Source: a virus. Taken from it: DNA of 20,711 bases. The notes under the pieces are model-generated. The model worked only from the letters and a program-made list of their open reading frames with translations, was not told the DNA's origin and ran no database searches. Position numbers and translations under genes: made by a program. This document shows, piece after piece, positions 13,067-20,711 of the stretch. The DNA lies in the IMG/VR virus record IMGVR_UViG_3300032116_001574, positions 1 to 20,711 of that record; one strand, given 5' to 3'. How positions within the stretch are numbered: the first letter of the stretch is position 1; each line of letters starts with the position of its first letter.

Positions 13067-14078
13067 ACGGCGCGGCACGCTGGACGCGGCTGAGGTCGCG
13101 GCCATCAAGAAGGACGCCGAGGCCCTGTACGGCGAGCTCATGCAGGCCAAGACCGGCGACACGGTGCGACCGCCCGAGCGCAGCCTGTCGACGCTTGTGG
13201 ACGCCCTGCAGCGGTCTCCTGAGTGGGCGGCGCTGTCACAGAAGACGCGCGTGGGGTACGAGACCGGATTCAAGAAGATCCTGGCATGGTCGAAATCGTG
13301 CGGTCACCCGGACCCGACCGCCCTGCCCCGCTCGGCGATCCTGCAGTTTCTGTCGAGCTTTGACGCGGGCACGGAACCGGACGGCACGGCGCGTGTCGCC
13401 CGGCACACCGCCAAGAAGCACACAGCCGCCGTCCTGCGCCTCGTGCTCGAGCAGGCCATCAACAAGGGCTGGCGAACCGACAACCCGGCGCGCGGCATCC
13501 GAATCAAGGTGCCGAAGACCAAGGCGACGATCTGGGAGCAGAAGGACGTCGACTGCTATGTGAAAGCCGCGCGCGATACGGGCGTGCCGTCGATCGCCCT
13601 CATCATCCTGCTGGAATGGGAGATCGGCCAGCGCCTGACCGACGTGCGCGCGTTCCGGCCGGGCGCCGAGTACGATGCCGAGCGCGGTGTCTTCTCGTTC
13701 CGGCAGTCCAAGACCGACGAGCCGGTGTCGATCGAGGTGTCGGTCGGGCTGCGTGAGATGCTTGCCAAGGCCGGCGAGGGGCAGTTGTTCCTGTTCCGCA
13801 ACGACCGCACCGGCAAGGCCTACACCGAGAACCGGCTGTCCAAGACATTCGCCTGGGTGCGCGTCGCTGCGGTCAAGGCCGGCGGTCGGCCGCTGATTCT
13901 CAAGCAGCTCCGGCACTCGTGCATCGTGCAGTTGGCGCGCGCCGGGTGCACCGTGCCAGAGATCGCGGCCATCACAGGCCATGCGCTGACGAGCGTGAAC
14001 GGGATTTTGAGCGTGTATTTGCCCCGCGATACGGCGGTGGCGAGGGCGGCTCAGGTGAAGCGGGGGTTGGTGGTATGA
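12924..14078 (+). CDS. int: Tyrosine recombinase, phage integrase
   Basis: 384 aa from ATG 12924 (MPTVTLSLGRYVVLKK, where family-like sequence begins); ATG 12882 would add 14 residues. The N-terminal arm-type DNA-binding region (1-80) is followed by a core-binding domain (85-190) and a catalytic domain: R237 (IGQRLTDV), K263 (SKTDE), R330 (KQLRHSC), H353 (ITGHAL) and Tyr365 (VYLPRD). The position normally filled by His in HxxR is Lys327. The start lies 143 bp inside the excisionase frame. It should recombine the tRNA-Pro core at 14273-14323 with the host gene. Confidence 0.93.
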   Translation: MPTVTLSLGRYVVLKKRADGTSRAYFQVPARLRPSGWSPAIPLPRTAERRGTLDAAEVAAIKKDAEALYGELMQAKTGDTVRPPERSLSTLVDALQRSPEWAALSQKTRVGYETGFKKILAWSKSCGHPDPTALPRSAILQFLSSFDAGTEPDGTARVARHTAKKHTAAVLRLVLEQAINKGWRTDNPARGIRIKVPKTKATIWEQKDVDCYVKAARDTGVPSIALIILLEWEIGQRLTDVRAFRPGAEYDAERGVFSFRQSKTDEPVSIEVSVGLREMLAKAGEGQLFLFRNDRTGKAYTENRLSKTFAWVRVAAVKAGGRPLILKQLRHSCIVQLARAGCTVPEIAAITGHALTSVNGILSVYLPRDTAVARAAQVKRGLVV

Positions 14079-14284
14079 TCCAGTTCAAGGACAAAGCGCA
14101 GATGGAGCGGTTCTTCGGCGTGCCTGAAGACTCACTTATTGAGGCGTCGGGACCGCTCGTTTATGCACCGAAGTCCCCTCTGCCGCGAATGAACCAAGAA
14201 CAGAAAGTTGGACGTCCCGCCCCTCAAGAGTTGGACGCCCCGCCGACCACCGCCCCTAACCCCTTGAAAAATTGGTCGGAGTGA
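14075..14284 (+). CDS. Small protein of 69 aa between int and attP core
   Basis: ATG 14075 overlaps the int stop (ATGA). The product starts MIQFKDKAQMERFFGVPEDS and ends in a Pro-rich stretch with NPLKNWSE; the last codons and the TGA (14282-14284) lie inside the tRNA-derived core, so integration would not change the protein. No known domain. Two GTTGGACG repeats fall inside this reading frame, which may limit its evolution. It may be a dispensable frame. Confidence 0.55.
   Translation: MIQFKDKAQMERFFGVPEDSLIEASGPLVYAPKSPLPRMNQEQKVGRPAPQELDAPPTTAPNPLKNWSE
14207..14237. repeat. Two GTTGGACG repeats on the int side of attP (putative arm sites)
   Basis: Copies at 14207-14214 and 14230-14237, 23 bp apart, same orientation. 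Together with two copies on the other side of the core they look like integrase arm-type binding sites. Confidence 0.5.
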
Positions 14285-14323
14285 GAGGATTCGAACCTCC
14301 GACCCTCTGGTCCCAAACCAGAT
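14273..14323 (-). other. attP core: 3' half of a tRNA-Pro(TGG) gene
   Basis: On the minus strand this gives an anticodon stem TCTGG/CCAGA with loop TTTGGGA (anticodon TGG), the variable loop, a T arm with GGTTCGAAT, and a 3' acceptor strand ending CCGACCA with encoded CCA. The acceptor 5' strand and D arm are absent, so it is not a functional tRNA. It would rebuild the host tRNA on integration. The neighbours are int on one side and virion genes on the other. Confidence 0.88.
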
Positions 14324-14348
14324 TGTCACCGTTGAAATCGTTGAAGTC

Positions 14349-14411
14349 CGTCCAACAGTTAGCGGTTTGTTCGTGGTCCATAAATCAAGGACTTAGCACC
14401 CCAGTTGGACG
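14349..14411. repeat. Two GTTGGACG repeats on the late-gene side of attP (putative arm sites)
   Basis: One copy is inverted at 14349-14356 (CGTCCAAC on plus) and one direct at 14404-14411. Both extend to TTGGACGGANTT. The stretch 14324-14435 otherwise holds no gene and no clear terminator; a 5-bp stem at the tail-gene stop (14433-14447) lacks a U-run. Confidence 0.5.
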
Positions 14412-14435
14412 GATTTAGACCCTCGGGATGGCGCG

Positions 14436-17135
14436 CTAGTTCAGCGCCCCCCAGTTAACACCACCGTTTTGTGTGAACCATGCCGACGGCGATGCCGTAG
14501 CGTTATTCAGCCGTGCCTCAATGATCGTGTCGTGCGGGGCGACGTTGAAACTGCCGATGCCTTTGCACTCGAGGAACAGCATACCGCTCGTTCCCCACGG
14601 TACAGAGACTGCCGTGTTCAGGTCTGTGTCAACAAAAAGGGTGTCATAGCTCGGGCTGTCTAGGTAGAGGGTCATCTTACAACCCGCCTGCATCAGTTCA
14701 GGGCACACAAACTGAGCGTAAAAATTGCGATAGCCAGGATTGTCCCCGACCATAAAGGAGCCGGGGTCGAGGATAATTTCGCCTGAAAGGCTCGAAAAGG
14801 CCCGCGTGGAGTTACCCGTCACAGGCATACTCGTCGAACAGTTATCGACGTGGATCGAGAGCTTCGGACCGAGGATGGCATAGACGCTGGTGGCGTCAGG
14901 GTTCGTGGTCCATGCCGACGAAACAGTCAGTTGCGTCGCGGTGTTGGCGGTAATCCGGCGCGTCTGGCCAATGCCTGTGCCTGAATTGATGCGGACGTTC
15001 CGGCCAATAAACCCGCTGGCAACCCACGCTTTCGTGCTGTCGGTCAACGTCGTCGCGCCCCCGGCCGTCGCTGTGCCGGCGTCCAGGTTCGTGTTCGCGA
15101 ACGAGTACCAGATGCTGTAAACGCTCGTCGCGTCGGGGTTTACCGTCCACGCCGCCGCAACAGTCAGAACCGTCGCGGTGTTGGAGATAATCGTGCGGGT
15201 CTGCCCGTTACCTGTGCCGCCCGTGATGCGGACAAGCCGGCCAGCCTGCTCGTTGACGGACCATGCTTTGCCGCTGTCCGTGAGCGTCGTTGACGCGCCA
15301 GCCGTCGCCGTCCCGCTGACTAGTGCCGCGTAACTGGTGTAGCCGATCACTGGCAGCGACGTCCGCGCCCTGGTGTTCCTGACGACGAAGGTCGTCGGGG
15401 TCGCCTTCGCCCCCACCACCGATGAGTCAAACTCAATGAAGCTGCGTTCCATCACGCCCGAGAGCAGGCTGCTCGCAGCAATGATGGTGAGGCCGTCCAA
15501 TTCGGTGGTGAAGGCCGACGCGGTAGAAATCGTGGTGGATGCAACAATCCGAGGGATGATGACATCCGTAATGATCGTGGTGTCCCGCCCGAGGCCGTAC
15601 ATTTCAGCGTTGTCGAGCTTTTGCTGGAACGCAAAGACACTGTGAGACGAGCCCAGCGGGGACGCGCCCGTCGCGCTCTTGTAATACTCAATGCGAGCGC
15701 CGAGCACCAAGCCGTTGCCAAACTGGAAATCGAAATCAACCGAGTTGGCAGAGGCAAAGGACGCGGTCGTTCCGTCAACCGCTCGCCTGCGGCAGAACGG
15801 CCCATAAATGATCGTATCGCCGCACTGGTCTTTGTAGAGGCGTACCTGACTGTCCTCCAAAACCGGACTGTAGATCCGCACCGAGCCTTCGCGGCGGTTG
15901 TTCGTCGAGCCGCTCTGCCGCCCGAAGCACTTGATGCAGTCGGCGTCGTCCGTGGACGAGGGGCCGCAGTTTACGCGGCGGACGACGGGCGAATATAATT
16001 CGACCTCGCCATCAAAGCCCGAAATCGAAATGCCGCTGGACTCACCGGCAGCGTCAACGCGCGTGACGTCCTCAACGGTTGGCGACCGCATCACGACCCG
16101 CTCGTAGCGGCCCAGGATTTGGATGCCAGCAGCGGCGCTGATGCCCGCCGCAGCCTTCACGTTCTTGATGTGGACGGGGGCATCCAGAACGACTGTCCCG
16201 CCGGTCGTGGCCGTCGTATGACGCAGCCAGATACCGGCCGCAGCCTTGTTGTTGCAGTTGATCGTAAGGGTGCCGGGGCCGGAAATGCTGTGGCTCGGGG
16301 TGCCGACAGAGCTTTCAGCGTACAGGAGATAACTGAATGCAGTCGCCCCAGCGTCGATGGTGATCGTCACATCGTCTTTGACGATCAGCCGGAGCTCCGC
16401 GCCATTGGCCGGAGCGACGGGCGTGATCGGCCCGTTGATGTCGTAGTGGCCCGAAAGCTCAATGGGTCGGCCATCAACCATCGCGGCCGTGAACGCTTTA
16501 AGCAGCGTCGCCGTTGTCACCGTGGCGTTGGTGAACGCGCCGAACTCGCCCGAGTTGGGCTGTACGGGAGCCTGCCGCAACTTGGTTTGGGCCGAAACAG
16601 GGGTAGATCCCGTGCCGGCCTGAAGGAACGTCACAGAGGCGCTGGACTGGATCACGCCCGCCACGTCGAAGATCGCCTGCACGGCGGCCTCAGCGGCCTC
16701 AGCGCGATCAGCCGCCGACGAGGCGGTGGCCGCGTCCGTAGCCACAGCCGCAACAGCGGCATCGGCAGAGTCGATGCGGCGCTTGTGATCCTGGCTGATT
16801 GCCATTTGCCGGTTCAGCGCCTGATCGACGGACTGGACCGGCGTCGTGCTGGCTGGGGCAAAGTTGCTCGTGCGGGCAGGCGTGACGTTCCGCTCAATGC
16901 GGACAGTGACGTCGTCGACCGCCGTGTTGAGCGTTACGGTGCCTCCGTCATAGCCGCCCCCCTCAAGCAGGGTGCCCGTGAAGGTAAACGCGGACTGCTC
17001 AAGCGCAACGCCCGCGACCTTCACCGTCAGGTCCGCCTTGGCGAACAGGCTGAACGTGATCGGGAACACGGTGGTCGACGTGGTGACGGTGAACGTCGCG
17101 AACGTCTGTTCGTCGGGGATCGTCAGTCTGGCCAT
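14436..17135 (-). CDS. Tail fibre/tailspike with T7-fibre-like N-terminus and beta-helix
   Basis: An 899-aa protein from ATG 17135 (no strong Shine-Dalgarno). Residues 1-115 (MARLTIPDEQTFATFTVTTS, ending SVDQALNRQMAISQD) resemble the virion-attachment domain of T7-like fibres. Residues 120-155 form an Ala-rich helix. Residues about 200-600 read as a right-handed beta-helix (GPGTLTINCNNKAAAGIWLR, SPTVEDVTRVDAAGESSGIS), as in depolymerase spikes. Two 68-residue repeats occupy 608-675 and 687-754 (GTATAG...TTLTDS.KAW...GQTR...PDATSVY). The C-terminal 145 residues are probably the receptor-facing tip. Enzymatic activity is not demonstrable from sequence. Confidence 0.85.
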   Translation of the reverse strand: MARLTIPDEQTFATFTVTTSTTVFPITFSLFAKADLTVKVAGVALEQSAFTFTGTLLEGGGYDGGTVTLNTAVDDVTVRIERNVTPARTSNFAPASTTPVQSVDQALNRQMAISQDHKRRIDSADAAVAAVATDAATASSAADRAEAAEAAVQAIFDVAGVIQSSASVTFLQAGTGSTPVSAQTKLRQAPVQPNSGEFGAFTNATVTTATLLKAFTAAMVDGRPIELSGHYDINGPITPVAPANGAELRLIVKDDVTITIDAGATAFSYLLYAESSVGTPSHSISGPGTLTINCNNKAAAGIWLRHTTATTGGTVVLDAPVHIKNVKAAAGISAAAGIQILGRYERVVMRSPTVEDVTRVDAAGESSGISISGFDGEVELYSPVVRRVNCGPSSTDDADCIKCFGRQSGSTNNRREGSVRIYSPVLEDSQVRLYKDQCGDTIIYGPFCRRRAVDGTTASFASANSVDFDFQFGNGLVLGARIEYYKSATGASPLGSSHSVFAFQQKLDNAEMYGLGRDTTIITDVIIPRIVASTTISTASAFTTELDGLTIIAASSLLSGVMERSFIEFDSSVVGAKATPTTFVVRNTRARTSLPVIGYTSYAALVSGTATAGASTTLTDSGKAWSVNEQAGRLVRITGGTGNGQTRTIISNTATVLTVAAAWTVNPDATSVYSIWYSFANTNLDAGTATAGGATTLTDSTKAWVASGFIGRNVRINSGTGIGQTRRITANTATQLTVSSAWTTNPDATSVYAILGPKLSIHVDNCSTSMPVTGNSTRAFSSLSGEIILDPGSFMVGDNPGYRNFYAQFVCPELMQAGCKMTLYLDSPSYDTLFVDTDLNTAVSVPWGTSGMLFLECKGIGSFNVAPHDTIIEARLNNATASPSAWFTQNGGVNWGALN
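14874..15314 (-). repeat. Tandem 68-aa repeat pair in the tail protein
   Basis: Repeat 1 is encoded by 15111-15314 and repeat 2 by 14874-15077, with an 11-residue linker. Both share GTATAG, TTLTDS, KAW, GQTR, LTV, AW and NPDATSVY in order. The DNA has diverged, so the duplication is old or was acquired as a pair. Confidence 0.85.
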
Positions 17136-17179
17136 TGGGCCAGATTGCGGGTGGTGGTGTGTGGCTCAACGCACGACGG

Positions 17180-20100
17180 TTACTCCGCCGCGCGCGCCTC
17201 CTCGCGACGCCGTACCTTGTCGGCCGCCATAGCCTGCAGGTCGCTGGAGAACATCTCGGTCACGGCCGCCCGCGCCTCGTCGCGGTAGGCGCCGACCACC
17301 TCGCGGATGTAGTCAGCCTTGCCGCCCGTCGGCCCGTCGGACAGCGAATAGTAGAACTCACTGTCGGGGTGGCGCCCCTCGGCCACGGCGTTCAGGTGGT
17401 CGAATGAGGGCGCGCCGGCGAGCCGCATGAACTCGCTGTAGATGTCCGGGCGGTTCTTGAGCGATACCGTCTCACCCATGAAGGAGAGCGACCTGTTCGG
17501 CATGGCCACCGAGACGCCGTTGTTCAGGATCTCAAGGTCGATCGCCGACCCCCCTTGCCCGCGGGATTGAAGCCCCAGGGTGTTGTACATCTGGTCGGTC
17601 GGCGCTTCGGTATAATACCGGCGCTCACGGCCCCACAGGTCACGCTGCGGGGGCAGGTCGTCCGACAGGCCTGGCATGGTGTTCATCATGGCCGTGGCGA
17701 TGTTGTGGGTCTCGCGCATGTACGGGTCGTCAGCGCGGCGGAAGGTGCGCGCCATGCTGCTGCCAGGGATCAAGGCGGACGCGCGCGACATGAGCAGCCG
17801 CTCGGCCTCGCCGTTGCTGCCGTCCAGCAGGGCGCTCGTCAGCTCGGTGATGCCGCTCAACATGGTCTTGTCGAAGAAGGCTTGGCCGATCGAGGCGATG
17901 GCGTGGGCCGCGACCTCGTCCAGTTCCGTGCGCCCGGCCTCGTCCCAGTCGCCGTTCTTCATCAGGTCGGCCATGTCCGCCATCAGACCCATCGCCTGCC
18001 CCAGCGGATCGGCGCGCTCAAAGCTGAACCAGCGGTCGCCAACGCGAACACTGTAGGGCTGGAACACGGACCTGCCGTATTCGTCGGTGCGCTGCAGGGC
18101 CTCGCGCTGCGCACGGTTGCCGGGACCGCGGCCAGTCAGGTCGCCGTCCATCGCCATGCCGATATAGACCGACCACAGCGCCGTGCCGACGGCGATCCGC
18201 GCCTTGGCCGTCTCAGCCGCCGCGCCACCCTCGGCGATCGCGTCGCGATACCGCCTCATCATCGGCGCAAGCGGCGAGTAGCGCATGCCCACGCTGACGA
18301 GGTTCGCAGGCGTGCGCAGGAACGGCATGATCATCGTGCCGAACGGGATCGGGCCGCTGTTCTCGTCCACCATACGGCGGCCAGCGCTGGCCCATTTGTC
18401 GAAGCCGCCAGCGTTGGTGAAGGTCAGCTCGTGCATCTCCTTCTCCGCCGCCGCCATCATGTCGTCGGTCGGGTTCTGGATCAGGTCGGCATATCGCGTG
18501 CGCGCTGCCTCGCCGGTCAGCCCCTCGGTCGTCACGCGACGGAAGGCTTGAGCGTGCAGTTCGCCCCGCGCCGCGATCGTCTTGAAGAAGTCATCGGTCA
18601 GGGCGTTCAGGTTCGAGGGGGCCTCTACCAGCATTTGGATGATGTCGAGCGTGCGGCCCAGCGTGGAGTCCTCGCTGACACGCCATGCTGCCGCACTCAG
18701 CGGGCGACCCATTGTCGAGCCGGCCTCCTCGCGCTCGGCACGCAGGCCGATCCCCGGAGGAATAGCGTCGTCAAGGCCGGGCGCCATGCCACGGAACAGA
18801 CCGTCGCGACGCAGGCGCTCGCCAGCGTTCGCACCGATGTCCTGAGCAGCCTGCACGGGGTTCATGCGGAAGATGTCGCGCATGGCCTGCTGGTAGCCGT
18901 GCACCATCGCTGACGCCTCGCCGGCCTGCATGGTGGCCTTGCCGCCGAACGCACTGGCCAGGCGCGGAGAGACGGCCCGCGTTGCCATGTTGAGCCCCAG
19001 CATCATGCCGTTGCCGGCGATGTTGATGATCGGCGTGCCGATGCCCGACAGGAGGCTGTTGGTATAGACCAGTTTGATGATCTCGCTGGTGCGCGCCATC
19101 GCGCCGCCACGAACCATTTGGTTGAGCTCGGCATCGCCCTTGGCCTTGGCCTGACGAATCCGACGCGCCAACTCAACCGCGCTGCCCGCACCACCCATGT
19201 CTGCGAGCAGGCTGTCGAGCTGGCGCAGATAGGTGGCGGGTGCATCTGCCGGGATCTTGAAGGCGTTGAGCGCACGACCGGCCTCAGCGCGAGCGCCGAA
19301 AAACTCGTTCTGGATCGCAGCGTGCACGGAGGCGGCGCGACGCAGGGCAAACTGGTTGGCGATCGTGGGGTTGTCCTCGACAGCCTTGGCGAGCTCATCC
19401 AGTTTCGTCCCCGACGAACTGAGCGCCAGCCTGTAGGCGACGATCTCCTCCGCGTTCATGGCCTGCCCAACGCGGCGCGAACCCATGCTGTCGACCCAGT
19501 CGACGCCGTTCGCAGCCTCGCGGGTGGCTTCCTGCGAGATACGCCCCCGGCGAGCCAGGTCGACGTTGTCGCGCATCCGATCAGCCATGCCGACGATGAC
19601 CGCCTGCACGTCCTCGGGCGTGTTGATGCGCGCGAGGTTGATGTCGAACACGTTGTCGGTGGAGGCGCGCACGGCGGCGGCGGTGATCGGCGCATCGGCG
19701 GCGTCGACCTTGGCCTGGAACGGGGTGACGACTGGGGCCTCTGCCTCAACCTTGACCCTGAACCGCGGCCCCTCGGGATTGCCCAGCGCCTCACGCACAG
19801 CGGCTTGGACCTCGACACCGCGCGCGGCAGCCTCGTCCATCGCCAGCGTCGGATCGACCTGCAGGCCCTCCGCGCGCGCCGCGTCCCTCGCCGCCGACCG
19901 CACCTCGCGCGCAGCCTTCAGCCGGCGGATGCCCACGCTCAGCACATCGACGACGCCGCCAAGGACGCCGCCCTCGATCACATTCTTGAACCGGCCCTCG
20001 ACCTCGCCGTCCTCGGGATCGGCAGCCAGCCAGTTGAGTGCCGGTGCCAGTGCCTCGGGAGCGTGCTCGGCCAGCAGGTTGGACAGGCGCTCCTCTTGCC

Positions 20101-20711
20101 CGTCGAACGCCGTGAAGTCAGCCAGCGCACCCTGCGCCATGCTCTTGCCGATGCGCGCGGCGTTGCCCGCCGTTTTCCAGCCCTGCAGCAGCTTGCCGCC
20201 GCCGACCCAGCCGGTAGCGAACTGGGACACGCCCTCGATCAGGCGGCCGGTCACGGACTCAGGACGCTCGGCCTCGCTGACGGGTGCACGGAGTTGCGCC
20301 ATGCCGAGACGCTGCAGCCAGTTGGGCTGATCGCCGCCGCGCGCCTCGGTCATGCGGCGCTCCGCTTCGTTCTGCGTGGTCAGGCGGATGCTCATGGGGG
20401 TCGAGGCGTCGCCGTCGAAGCCCTCCCACATGACCGTGCCGGGGACATACTGCTCAATCCAGTCGCCGGTCTCGTCGATCAGATCCATCGTGGCGTTGAA
20501 GCCGCGCTTGACGCCCGACAGGGCGGCACCGCCCATCTCCAGCCCGACACCCTTCGCCACGTCGCCGGCCACGGCGCCCGCACCGTCCAGCACGGCCTGC
20601 GGGACCATCGCGGCCTGAATGATCTGGGCTTCCTCTTGGTCCAGCGCCTGCGACTCGCGCGCGGCCTGACGCTCGGCATAGGCGTTATCGAGGGGTGCGG
20701 GGAGGATCGGG
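17180..20711 (-). CDS. Very large virion protein, probable internal/DNA-ejection protein (start beyond right edge)
   Basis: The frame is open from the right edge to the TGA at 17180, 1176 visible residues. The first Met at 20608 is not taken as the start because 34 upstream codons (PLDNAYAERQAARESQALDQ...) are open and look coding. The protein is mostly helical and Ala-rich. A hydrophobic block near 19010-19080 (NSLLSGIGTPIINIAGN) is a motif I associate with giant phage virion or polyvalent proteins. A second, FGTMIMPFLRTPANLVSVGM, follows near 18290-18350. No lytic transglycosylase or protease motif is visible. Location before the tail fibre fits a T7 gp16-like role, which is inference. Confidence 0.7.
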   Translation of the reverse strand, partial: PILPAPLDNAYAERQAARESQALDQEEAQIIQAAMVPQAVLDGAGAVAGDVAKGVGLEMGGAALSGVKRGFNATMDLIDETGDWIEQYVPGTVMWEGFDGDASTPMSIRLTTQNEAERRMTEARGGDQPNWLQRLGMAQLRAPVSEAERPESVTGRLIEGVSQFATGWVGGGKLLQGWKTAGNAARIGKSMAQGALADFTAFDGQEERLSNLLAEHAPEALAPALNWLAADPEDGEVEGRFKNVIEGGVLGGVVDVLSVGIRRLKAAREVRSAARDAARAEGLQVDPTLAMDEAAARGVEVQAAVREALGNPEGPRFRVKVEAEAPVVTPFQAKVDAADAPITAAAVRASTDNVFDINLARINTPEDVQAVIVGMADRMRDNVDLARRGRISQEATREAANGVDWVDSMGSRRVGQAMNAEEIVAYRLALSSSGTKLDELAKAVEDNPTIANQFALRRAASVHAAIQNEFFGARAEAGRALNAFKIPADAPATYLRQLDSLLADMGGAGSAVELARRIRQAKAKGDAELNQMVRGGAMARTSEIIKLVYTNSLLSGIGTPIINIAGNGMMLGLNMATRAVSPRLASAFGGKATMQAGEASAMVHGYQQAMRDIFRMNPVQAAQDIGANAGERLRRDGLFRGMAPGLDDAIPPGIGLRAEREEAGSTMGRPLSAAAWRVSEDSTLGRTLDIIQMLVEAPSNLNALTDDFFKTIAARGELHAQAFRRVTTEGLTGEAARTRYADLIQNPTDDMMAAAEKEMHELTFTNAGGFDKWASAGRRMVDENSGPIPFGTMIMPFLRTPANLVSVGMRYSPLAPMMRRYRDAIAEGGAAAETAKARIAVGTALWSVYIGMAMDGDLTGRGPGNRAQREALQRTDEYGRSVFQPYSVRVGDRWFSFERADPLGQAMGLMADMADLMKNGDWDEAGRTELDEVAAHAIASIGQAFFDKTMLSGITELTSALLDGSNGEAERLLMSRASALIPGSSMARTFRRADDPYMRETHNIATAMMNTMPGLSDDLPPQRDLWGRERRYYTEAPTDQMYNTLGLQSRGQGGSAIDLEILNNGVSVAMPNRSLSFMGETVSLKNRPDIYSEFMRLAGAPSFDHLNAVAEGRHPDSEFYYSLSDGPTGGKADYIREVVGAYRDEARAAVTEMFSSDLQAMAADKVRRREEARAAE

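Noticed and set aside
13236-13982. Minus-strand frame of about 248 codons opposite int
   Set aside because: The integrase carries all catalytic residues in the plus frame; this is its antisense shadow.
14273-14323. Functional tRNA-Pro gene
   Set aside because: Only the anticodon arm, T arm and 3' acceptor strand are present; the D arm and 5' acceptor strand are missing.
14207-14411. CRISPR-like array from the repeated octamers
   Set aside because: Repeats are only 8 bp, in mixed orientation with irregular spacing; attachment arm sites explain them better.
14433-14447. Terminator at the end of the late operon
   Set aside because: Only a 5-bp stem overlapping the stop codon, with no U-run.
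16119-17288. Plus-strand frame of about 389 codons
   Set aside because: Antisense to the tail protein N-terminus and the end of the virion gene; runs across a real gene boundary and has shadow composition.
17555-18913. Plus-strand frame of about 452 codons
   Set aside because: Antisense to the large virion protein; Arg/His/Gln-rich with no recognisable domain.

Overview
The window reads as a stretch of a temperate, tailed, probably podovirus-like phage of an alphaproteobacterium. The host is inferred from high GC content, a GcrA-type regulator (a family otherwise seen in alphaproteobacteria) and the 3' half of a tRNA-Pro(TGG) gene used as attachment core. The genus cannot be fixed from sequence alone. 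Essentially every base is coding or regulatory, and most gene junctions are 1-4 bp ATGA/GTGA/TGATG overlaps.

Layout. (1) Positions 1-10504, minus strand: one long early operon. In transcription order it holds a Cro-like protein, a RusA resolvase, a Sak4-like RecA-fold ATPase, a DUF669 ssDNA-binding-like protein, two small proteins, an HNH-AP2 endonuclease, a PD-(D/E)XK exonuclease, a C5-cytosine methyltransferase containing a long second reading frame, an SF2 helicase, an OmpR/CtrA-type winged-helix protein, a GcrA-like protein, a 56-aa protein, a short cytosine-methylase-like protein, a 68-aa protein and a Prim-Pol primase/ATPase that runs off the left edge. (2) Positions 10505-11018: the lysis-lysogeny switch. 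A CI-like repressor on the plus strand is bracketed by four copies of a palindrome, TCGCA-N3-TGCGA, and a hairpin that pairs with the next gene's Shine-Dalgarno sequence. (3) Positions 11019-14284, plus strand: a coupled run of small unknown proteins, two of them tiny membrane peptides, then an excisionase-like protein, a tyrosine integrase and a 69-aa protein. (4) Positions 14200-14435: attP, with a tRNA-Pro 3'-half core flanked by four GTTGGACG repeats. (5) Positions 14436-20711, minus strand: the end of the late operon, with a tail fibre/spike and a very large virion protein that runs off the right edge.

How it works together. The repressor probably silences both the leftward early operon and the rightward int operon through the shared operators. 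The early operon supplies a self-contained replication and recombination set (Prim-Pol primase, SF2 helicase, Sak4 + DUF669 + exonuclease, RusA), DNA methylation, and two regulators that resemble the DNA-binding parts of the host cell-cycle factors GcrA and CtrA. The tRNA core is continuous with late virion genes on one side and int on the other, so the sequence is in attP (circular, packaged or tandem) configuration rather than at a host-prophage junction.

The most unusual items are the dual-frame methyltransferase locus, the GcrA/CtrA-like regulator pair, the operator set, the Shine-Dalgarno-masking hairpin and the attP arm-site architecture.
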